Translations under genes and position numbers: made by a program
In this document: piece by piece, positions 38,845 to 45,809 of the stretch
Position numbering within the stretch: the first letter of the stretch is position 1
How the letters are laid out: each line of letters starts with the position of its first letter
Notes under the pieces: model-generated
Database searches by the model: none
Told to the model about the DNA's origin: nothing
Seen by the model: only the letters and a program-made list of their open reading frames with translations
Assembly (NCBI GenBank): GCA_027623655.1
Contig: JAQBVG010000009.1
Coordinates: 1 to 45,809 of the forward strand
DNA from: Chloroflexota bacterium
GTDB taxonomy: Bacteria > Chloroflexota > Dehalococcoidia > Lucifugimonadales > Lucifugimonadaceae
Length of the DNA stretch: 45,809 bases
Reading direction: 5' to 3'

Positions 38845-39670
38845 AGAAACGATGTCGGGCAAAGCACGCGCTGCTACGGCTCCGATTATCCAGGCGATCA
38901 ATGCATCCCGTGAATACCATCTGGCCGGTGAGGTCGTACACGCCGTCAGATCGGTGAATCTCAGCGTGCATCCGGGACAGTTCATCACGCTGGTTGGGCG
39001 GTCGGGTTCGGGCAAAACCACCCTTCTAAACATGCTGGCAGGCCTTGATCATCCGACGTCCGGGCAGGTTCTGTTCGAAGATATGGACATGGCCACGTTC
39101 AATGAGAAGCAGTTCATTCAACTGCGGAGACACCGAATCGGCGTGGTGTTCCAGTCGTTCGCTTTACTTCCGCTGCTCTCGGCATACGAAAACGTTGAAC
39201 TTCCGATGCGAATTGCAGGCCTAGGCGCATCGGAGCGCTCGAAGCGCACCCACGAAGTGCTCGAAATGGTAGGGCTCGAACGTCGCGCCAAGCACAGGCC
39301 GTACGAACTATCTGGAGGCGAGCAGCAGAGGATTTCAATTGCGCGTGCGGTCGCGATGCGCCCCAGCGTGATCCTGGCCGACGAACCTACAGGTGAACTG
39401 GACTCGGTGAACGCCGCTGCGATCTTCGGCCTGTTCCGGCAAATGGTGAGCAACGATGGCATGTCGATCGTCGCAACAACGCACGACCGTACACTTCTCG
39501 ACCTGGCGGACCTGATTTATACCGTGCACAACGGAGAAATCGACCTGAGCCAGGTGGGCGCGCATGTCGATACAGACGCACAGTTCAGGAGACCGGATGA
39601 CACCCCTGGTTCCGGATCTGACTCTGACTCTGGCTCTGGCACCGAATTAACCGGGACAGCTAAAACGTAA
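38828..39670 (+). CDS. ABC transporter ATP-binding protein (MacB/LolD-like)
   Basis: Walker A GRSGSGKTT, signature LSGGEQQRISIARAVAM, Walker B VILADEPTGELD; overlaps the end of the upstream ATPase gene. Confidence 0.95.
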   Translation: MSQATEETMSGKARAATAPIIQAINASREYHLAGEVVHAVRSVNLSVHPGQFITLVGRSGSGKTTLLNMLAGLDHPTSGQVLFEDMDMATFNEKQFIQLRRHRIGVVFQSFALLPLLSAYENVELPMRIAGLGASERSKRTHEVLEMVGLERRAKHRPYELSGGEQQRISIARAVAMRPSVILADEPTGELDSVNAAAIFGLFRQMVSNDGMSIVATTHDRTLLDLADLIYTVHNGEIDLSQVGAHVDTDAQFRRPDDTPGSGSDSDSGSGTELTGTAKT

Positions 39671-39673
39671 CTC

Positions 39674-40843
39674 TTAGGTGTTCTTTGAGCGCCGCCATGC
39701 TCGATCTCGGGCCTCTATTGCGGTGTACAGGGCATCTTCAACGGTTTCCGCAACAACGTTGATGTGCCCCATTTTGCGCCCCACCCTGGCCTCCGCTTTG
39801 CCATAAAGGTGCAAGCTCACACCCGGCAATCGCAGTGCGCCTTCCCAGTCGGGATTGCCATCTGTGTCTTCCCACACCTCACCAAGCAGGTTGACCATTA
39901 CTGTTGGTGAATGGAGCTTCGGTTCCGCTACTGGCAATCCCGCTAGCACCCGGACCAGTTGCTCGAATTGAGAAGTATCGCAGCCGTCCAACGTGTAGTG
40001 ACCGGAGTTGTGCGGCCTGGGGGCGAGTTCATTCACGACGATATCACCGTCTCTGGTAACGAACATCTCAACGGCGATCAGGCCGACGACACCAAGATTT
40101 TCTGCAATGTCGGCTGCAAGACTTCTTGCGTTAGCACGCACTTCGTCAGGGATCCGTGCAGGCACGATCGAGATGTCGAGAATGTGGTTGCGGTGGATAT
40201 TCTCTGACGGGGGGAATGTCGCAGTCTCTCCGGTTGCCGTTCGGGCGCAGATCACCGAAATTTCCATCGTAAACGGGACAAATTGTTCGACGATCAGCTC
40301 GGTTCCTGCTTTGTTCAACCCCCTGAATGAGCTCTCGATGCCTTCTGCCCGGGTAATTATCGACTGACCCTTTCCGTCGTATCCCTGGGTAGCCGTCTTC
40401 AGGACCATCGGATACCCGAGATCCACCGCTGCGGCATGCAGATCGCTCACCGATTCGATCGCCCGGAACGGCGCTACCGCGATTCCTGCTTTCAGTAGCG
40501 CGTTTTTCTCGTGCAATCGGTGCTGAGTCGTACGAAGTACGGAGGTTGACGGGTGAACGGGTTTCAGTTCACCGGCAATAGAAACAGAATCCGCATCAAC
40601 GTTTTCAAACTCGTAGGTGAGAACGTCGACGGCGCGGGCCAGGTCACGCGCTGCATCATGGCTTGCATATGCGCCAATCACCTGGCCGTCGGCGACCTGT
40701 GCTGCCGGACAGTTGGGGTCCGGATCGAGCACGATGGTCCTGTAGTCCATCTGGCGCGCCGCCAGCGCGAGCATTCTTCCGAGCTGCCCGCCACCAATGA
40801 TCCCTATCGTTGAACCCGGATTCAGCAGTGATTCGTTTTCCAT
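39674..40843 (-). CDS. purK: 5-(carboxyamino)imidazole ribonucleotide synthase
   Basis: GSTIGIIGGGQLGRMLALAARQMDYRTIVLDPDPNCPAAQVAD...TYEFENVDADS...VVNELAPRPHNSGHYTLDGCDTSQFEQLVRVLAGLP. Confidence 0.97.
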   Translation of the reverse strand: MENESLLNPGSTIGIIGGGQLGRMLALAARQMDYRTIVLDPDPNCPAAQVADGQVIGAYASHDAARDLARAVDVLTYEFENVDADSVSIAGELKPVHPSTSVLRTTQHRLHEKNALLKAGIAVAPFRAIESVSDLHAAAVDLGYPMVLKTATQGYDGKGQSIITRAEGIESSFRGLNKAGTELIVEQFVPFTMEISVICARTATGETATFPPSENIHRNHILDISIVPARIPDEVRANARSLAADIAENLGVVGLIAVEMFVTRDGDIVVNELAPRPHNSGHYTLDGCDTSQFEQLVRVLAGLPVAEPKLHSPTVMVNLLGEVWEDTDGNPDWEGALRLPGVSLHLYGKAEARVGRKMGHINVVAETVEDALYTAIEARDRAWRRSKNT

Positions 40844-40846
40844 CGA

Positions 40847-41347
40847 CTACTGGTCGTCGCTCTTTACAAAAGTTCCAGCCTCTACTTCGGCTGCCGTTCG
40901 CTCGCGTCTCTTCGCTAAGTTCGCCTGAATCCCTGGATCGGTCAAACCGATTATCTGTGCCGCAAGGATTCCGGCGTTCACTGCACCGGCCTGCCCAATA
41001 GCCACTGTGGCAACCGGAACACCCCGCGGCATCTGTACGATCGACAGTAGAGAGTCGAGACCACTCAGGCTGTGTGCCTCGACCGGTACGCCGATCACCG
41101 GCAGAAGTGTTTTGGCTGCGACCATTCCCGGCAGGTGAGCCGCCCCTCCCGCTCCAGCGATTATTACCTTGATTCCCCGGCCAATCGCTTCCTCTGCAAA
41201 GCGGAACATGAGGTCAGGTGTGCGGTGGGCCGAAACAATCCGGATTTCGTGGGGCACACCCAGTTCTTGCAGTAAGTCGGCTGCGTTCTGCATTACTGGC
41301 AGATCAGAGGTGCTTCCCATGATCACAGAGACGAGCGGTTTTGCCAT
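40847..41347 (-). CDS. purE: 5-(carboxyamino)imidazole ribonucleotide mutase
   Basis: [49 protein letters not shown]...[30 protein letters not shown]. Confidence 0.97.
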   Translation of the reverse strand: MAKPLVSVIMGSTSDLPVMQNAADLLQELGVPHEIRIVSAHRTPDLMFRFAEEAIGRGIKVIIAGAGGAAHLPGMVAAKTLLPVIGVPVEAHSLSGLDSLLSIVQMPRGVPVATVAIGQAGAVNAGILAAQIIGLTDPGIQANLAKRRERTAAEVEAGTFVKSDDQ

Positions 41348-41446
41348 TTTTATGAGGCTCCGGCTGAGGACTTTTATTACGACCTGAAGAGTTTACAGCC
41401 GCCCCACTCCCCGGCATGGATTGATCCACACAACTAAAATTGCCTG

Positions 41447-42202
41447 ATGCCAGTATTGAACTTCAATTCACTCGACATCAACTACGAGATTTCAGGGTCG
41501 GGGCCACTTCTTATATTTCATCATGGATTCGGCTCCTGGGGGCGGGATTGGAACCGTGGCGGGTGGCTGGATGCGCTGCGCAATCACACAACCATGTTGA
41601 CTTTTGACGCAGTAGGCCACGGTCTGTCGACACGGTCACATGTTGTTAGCGATCACACTGTTGAACAACGCGCCAGGGTCGTGACAGCCCTCGCCGACGC
41701 AGTGAATGTCGAACAGTTCGGGTTCCTGGGCTTCTCGCTTGGAGGTCGAGTGGGATTCGAACTGGCGGCTTCGTGCCCTCAACGGCTTTCGATGCTGGCT
41801 ATCGGCGGGATGCACCTCCTCCCACCCTCGATCGAGTCGGACCGGTTCAATCGACGGATTCGCGTTTTGAAATCAGGTCGGGCCAAATCGGTTGAACAGC
41901 CCGACGGTGAACGCCCCGGTAACGATCCGCTGGCACTGGCGGCATCCCACGAAGCCCTGTTGCGATGGCGCGGCGCTGAAGGACGACTTGGCGGTCACAC
42001 CGCTCCAACACTGATGTTCTGTGGAGAAGAAGATTCGTACTACGCGAATGCGAGCGAAACGGCAGTTTCAATGGGATTTACGTTCATAGCTCTCGCCAGT
42101 ACAGATCACGACGACACGTTTTTCTCGTCCACATTCGCTGTCGAATCCGTTGTCGGTTTCGCGAGGACGCACCTCAGGCAATCAGCGGGGCAGGCGCGTT
42201 GA
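41447..42202 (+). CDS. alpha/beta fold hydrolase
   Basis: LLIFHHGFGSWGRDWNRGGWLDALRNHTTMLTFDAVGHGLSTR...FGFLGFSLGGRVGFELAASCPQRLSMLAIGG; terminal DHDDTF. Confidence 0.9.
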   Translation: MPVLNFNSLDINYEISGSGPLLIFHHGFGSWGRDWNRGGWLDALRNHTTMLTFDAVGHGLSTRSHVVSDHTVEQRARVVTALADAVNVEQFGFLGFSLGGRVGFELAASCPQRLSMLAIGGMHLLPPSIESDRFNRRIRVLKSGRAKSVEQPDGERPGNDPLALAASHEALLRWRGAEGRLGGHTAPTLMFCGEEDSYYANASETAVSMGFTFIALASTDHDDTFFSSTFAVESVVGFARTHLRQSAGQAR

Positions 42203-42275
42203 GCGGTGCTACCATCTTCAACTGTGCGCGGCGAACTCGGTCCAATTCCGACATCTGACGAGGGCAATTTAATTC

Positions 42276-43007
42276 ATGACGACCGATAACGGTTCTACGG
42301 ACGATTTCAAACGCGCGATGGTGGTTACAGCTCATCCCGACGACGCCGAATACGGCTGTTCGGCCACCGTCGCAAAATGGTGTCGGCTTGGCTGGGACGT
42401 CGTATACGTCCTGTGCACCGACGGTTCAAAGGGATCAGAGGACCGAGAGATCAGTTCCGAGGAACTCGCGAGGATACGTGCAGAAGAACAAGTTGAAGCT
42501 GGAAAGACACTCGGACTGAAAGACGTGGTGTTCCTGGGTTACCCAGATGGCTATCTGGAGCCGACTCTCGAACTCAGGAGAGACATTTCACGTGAGATTC
42601 GTCGATGGAAGCCCGATGTGTTGATTACCACGAACCCGACGCGCGACCTGATGAGTTCCGAATACCTTGGGCATCCCGATCACTTCGCGGCTGGCGAAGC
42701 GGCACTTTCGGCGGTGTTCCCGGCGGCACGAGACCACCTTACCTTCCCTGAGTTGTACACGGAGGAGGGCCTCGAACCGCATAAGGTGAGAGAAGTCTGG
42801 ATCATGAGTTTCGGGACGACAGCGAATTTCTGGAATCCGCTGGAAGAGCAGGATGTCGATACATCGATCACAGCACTGAAGCAGCACGTCACCCAGGTGA
42901 AAAATCCGGAAGACGCCGAAAAGTGGATGAAACAGCGTCGTGCGGAAACGGGCAAGAAGATAAGCGCCAATTACGCTGAGGGGTTCCGAAAGTTCACGCT
43001 CAGCTAG
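42276..43007 (+). CDS. PIG-L/LmbE family deacetylase
   Basis: VVTAHPDDAEYGCSATVAKWCRLGWDVVYVLCTDGSKGSEDR...GYPDGYLEPT...LGHPDHFAAGEAAL. Confidence 0.95.
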   Translation: MTTDNGSTDDFKRAMVVTAHPDDAEYGCSATVAKWCRLGWDVVYVLCTDGSKGSEDREISSEELARIRAEEQVEAGKTLGLKDVVFLGYPDGYLEPTLELRRDISREIRRWKPDVLITTNPTRDLMSSEYLGHPDHFAAGEAALSAVFPAARDHLTFPELYTEEGLEPHKVREVWIMSFGTTANFWNPLEEQDVDTSITALKQHVTQVKNPEDAEKWMKQRRAETGKKISANYAEGFRKFTLS

Positions 43008-43045
43008 GCACTCCGACGCACACCCGGTACAAGCTCGGGTAACCA

Positions 43046-43072
43046 AAAAGCCCCGTCCTGTGCGGACGGGGC
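43046..43072 (-). terminator. rho-independent terminator reading on the - strand
   Basis: GCCCCGTCC-tgtgc-GGACGGGGC (43050-43072), perfect 9-bp stem; on the - strand the stem is followed by TTTTT (complement of 43045-43049). Confidence 0.85.
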
Positions 43073-43125
43073 CTCTCGGTGGTTCCGGTCAATCGCCCGG
43101 CAATTACCAGTGTGGGCGATGCGGC

Positions 43126-43524
43126 TTACTGCTCGGCCGGGTCAGAGGCCCCGATGTTGAGCACTGCAGCCTGTCCAGAACCGGCTGGGGTGGAGTCATC
43201 AGATGTCACCACTGCCTGAACCTTCGCCCGAGGAACTGAGCCTTCTTCGTTCTCATCGCCGTTGGCGATGGTGAAGTTGGAGTAGTCACCCTGAGGTGCC
43301 GAGGGCATGTCGCTGTCGTCACCAGCACCGATGTTGAGCGGTTGCGTGGGCTGACCGATGATCGCCAGCGGCTGGACTTTGACCTGGGCAGTTACGCCTT
43401 CTTCATTCGGGTCACCGTTGGCGATTGTGAAGTTGTCGTATCCAGTAGCGGCGCCTGCGATTGATACGAGGCTGAGGGCTGCGAGGGCTGAGATCGTGAT
43501 TGCGGTCGTGATTTTCTTGAACAT
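43126..43524 (-). CDS. small exported protein with two NFTIANGD-type repeats (start at MFKKITT; ORF track start 43731)
   Basis: Signal peptide MFKKITTAITISALAALSLVSIAGA, then YDNFTIANGDPNEEG...LNIGAGD and YSNFTIANGDENEEG...LNIGASD. Confidence 0.8.
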   Translation of the reverse strand: MFKKITTAITISALAALSLVSIAGAATGYDNFTIANGDPNEEGVTAQVKVQPLAIIGQPTQPLNIGAGDDSDMPSAPQGDYSNFTIANGDENEEGSVPRAKVQAVVTSDDSTPAGSGQAAVLNIGASDPAEQ

Positions 43525-43783
43525 TTCGTTTCCCCTGTGAATCTTGTTATCGACTCGTTTTTTTTGTGTCCACACCCCGGTGGACTTGATGGACTCAACT
43601 ATGCGGCGGGGAGAAACCGCTGCCATCGCGGAGTCTTGTGATCTTTTGAAATCGGCTTTTCCAGGCGCGTATAGCAAGGTCTTGCCATGCGCGTGTTTGT
43701 GCAACGTTGCAAAGAGGGCCAGAAGGGGCAAGCAGACATGCGGTGACTGGAAATTCTTGCTCCAGCCGGAATTCTGAATTCTT

Positions 43784-45809
43784 CTAGTTTTGATCGATCA
43801 ACACGCGGCGAAGAGCGTACGCCGTGGCTTCCACGCGATTGGTGGCACCGATCTTGGAGAAGATGTTGGCAACATGGCGGATCACCGTGTTCTCGGTGAT
43901 AAACAGTTCGGTCGCGATTTCTCGGTTCGATTTGCCTGACGCCAGTTCCTTCAGCACTTCGACCTCGCGGACCGTCAGCCCGTCCGGGCGCTCGTGGAAT
44001 CTATTCGCAGCTTGCTCGCTTGCATATACCGCGGCCTGGGCACGGTTTGAACTTCCAGTCTTGGAAAAGACATTGGCGAGGTGTCGTTTGACCGTATTCT
44101 GTGAGATAAACAGCTCGTCTGAGATTTCTCTGTTCGATTTTCCTGCAGAGAGCAACTCAAGAACTTCGAGTTCTCGATCCGTAAGGCCATCAGGTCGGGT
44201 GGAATTCGGTTCGTCGACCGTGCGCATCCCGCCAATCTGATTCAACAGGTTCGAAAGCCGTATGTTTACAGCAGCGAGGCCAACCCGTTCGGCAATGTCG
44301 ATGCCTTCGTTGAGCAGCCGTCCAATCTCCGAACGTTCAAGTGGTAACTTCGCCTCGAGTACGTGCGCTAATCGGTCGTGATACGACCAGGCAGCTTCTG
44401 GCATGTAGCCGGCACCGACACAAAAGTCGATAGCGGTTTCGAAGCGCCGCACTGCTGATTCGTGGTCGCCAGTGGCGGCATACAACCGACCTACCACACG
44501 GTCGAGCGATATCGGGAAGAATTGCACCGGACCGCCTGTGTCAGGCACCAGGAGTCGCTGATATCTGGAAAGCACTCCAAGTAACCATTGGTTCCGTTCA
44601 GGAATGCTGTGCGCGGCTATCAAGCCCTCCATCGCCAGAGTTCGCGAACATGTTAGGCGGGATTCTGTTCAGATCGAATACCCGGTCTCGTCGATCCGCC
44701 GCGAGATTCTCGATCGGCTGCCAGCTTCTGTCCAGCACAGCGCGGGCCTGCCCCACAAACCTGCTGTCACCGGTTATGTCGAAGAACCGCAAACTGGCCA
44801 TGGCTTCGGTTAGTAGGCCTGTATCAGCCTCAACCCTCCCATTCACACCTGACCAGGATTTCGACAGCAACACCGCCGCTTGATCCTGCCGACCCTGTTC
44901 TGTCCATGTGATGGCCTGCACCGAAGGCGCGTATTGGCTGGAGGTAACGCCCAGTTGTTGTACCCTGTCGAACATCGCGTCCAGATGCTCAAATTGGCCA
45001 AATGCATTTGACGCGAAAATCGATGCACGCACGGATTGGAACTGTCGTATCGCGCTGCGCGACCTGTCGGCCGCCTCCCTGATCGCTATTACATGTCTCT
45101 TTAGTTCCTCAGAGCGACCGAGCGCACCGCAGGCAAGCGCAGCCCAGGAATGAATATGCGTTTCGGCCTCCGGGTCGCGAGCGAGGGGTGCCAGTGCAAC
45201 GGCTCTGTCCAACTCCTCGATCGCATGCTCATAGTGCCCGGGAGCTACCGAAAGTCCGCCCCATCGACCCCGGGTCCACATTTCTACACCGGGAGCATCG
45301 TGTTTGCCGAGAATTTCGATCGAATTCTCAAAATTACGGCTTTGGACCTCAATACTGCCGGGCGTTAACCAGATCCACCGCCCAAGCAAACGAGCCTTGT
45401 CCAACGAGTCGGGTTCGGCCAGTTCGAGCGCCTGGGTGGTCATGTCTTCAATTGATTTACCGCCTGAACCCGCGATAGGGTACGAAGCAGTGCGCACGGC
45501 ATCCTGATTACGACCCGTCGAAACCCACAAATCGAACGCGCGACGCTGGTATTCAAACGCAGAAAAAGTATGCCCGATCGACATCTTCGCCCGGCTTAAC
45601 CCTTCGAAGACCTCGGCTGCCTGCTGTGAACTCGAGTCCGGCAACAGTTCTTCTGCCAAAAGCAAGTGCCTGTGCGCGTCCGCAAACGCCTGACTGCGAT
45701 TCGCGTGCTGGCCTGCAATCAGCGAGTACTTGAGTACAGGCTCCGGCCCACAGAGTGGTTGCGCCTGTCTGAAATGGTGCGCAATCTCTGCGGCCACGTG
45801 AGTGTCCGA
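43784..45809 (-). pseudogene. TPR-containing LuxR-family regulator with two tandem C-terminal HTH domains, frameshifted; N-terminus runs off the window end
   Basis: ORF 44598..45797 (TPR-like; frame stays open to the window end) and ORF 43784..44632 (TPR + two LuxR HTH) are consecutive pieces offset by one frame near 44640; joined reading ...RIPPNMFAN-LAMEGLIAAHSIPERNQW.... Confidence 0.75.

Noticed and set aside
39600-39655. Gly/Ser/Asp codon run (GSGSDSDSGSG) at the C-terminus of the second ATPase, considered as a tandem repeat
   Set aside because: Short low-complexity tail, unlikely to be a mobile or regulatory repeat.
1-45809. CRISPR array, rRNA, tRNA, transposase/integrase
   Set aside because: No regularly spaced direct repeats, rRNA-like tracts or transposase motifs recognised by reading; tRNA genes would need tRNAscan-SE to exclude formally.

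Overview
The window is a 45.8 kb bacterial chromosomal segment, possibly Chloroflexota (Dehalococcoidia/SAR202-like). That taxonomic guess rests only on gene content and style and is low confidence. It is densely coding on both strands.

Recognisable modules, in order: glycerol kinase (partial); an NHL / DUF1501 / DUF1800 operon; a DUF5131 (phage Gp37/Gp68-like, three-Cys) + TcmP pair; aldo/keto reductase; gamma-glutamyltransferase; NAD-dependent epimerase; secreted S1 peptidase; three tandem membrane-anchored paralogs of an unrecognised 4-Cys family; enolase-superfamily protein; dCMP deaminase; trpB; c-type cytochrome; PAS-LuxR regulator; a II-I-IV-III haem-copper oxidase operon; universal stress protein; CoA-transferase; JAMM peptidase; SDR; HtrA-like protease; a four-gene FtsX/MacB-like ABC exporter operon; purK/purE; alpha/beta hydrolase; PIG-L deacetylase; a small exported NFTIANGD-repeat protein; and a TPR/LuxR regulator with a doubled HTH.

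Four genes appear interrupted. Two have frameshifts (DUF1800 and the TPR-LuxR regulator). Two have single in-frame stops (a membrane protein and an alpha/beta hydrolase).

The best candidates for something under-described are the DUF5131-TcmP pair with a 16-bp inverted repeat upstream, the invariant C-x20-C-x13-C-x5-C tandem paralog family, the NFTIANGD repeat protein, and a CoxA lacking both the helix-VI Glu and the K-channel Lys. No CRISPR array, rRNA, tRNA or transposase was recognised by eye.
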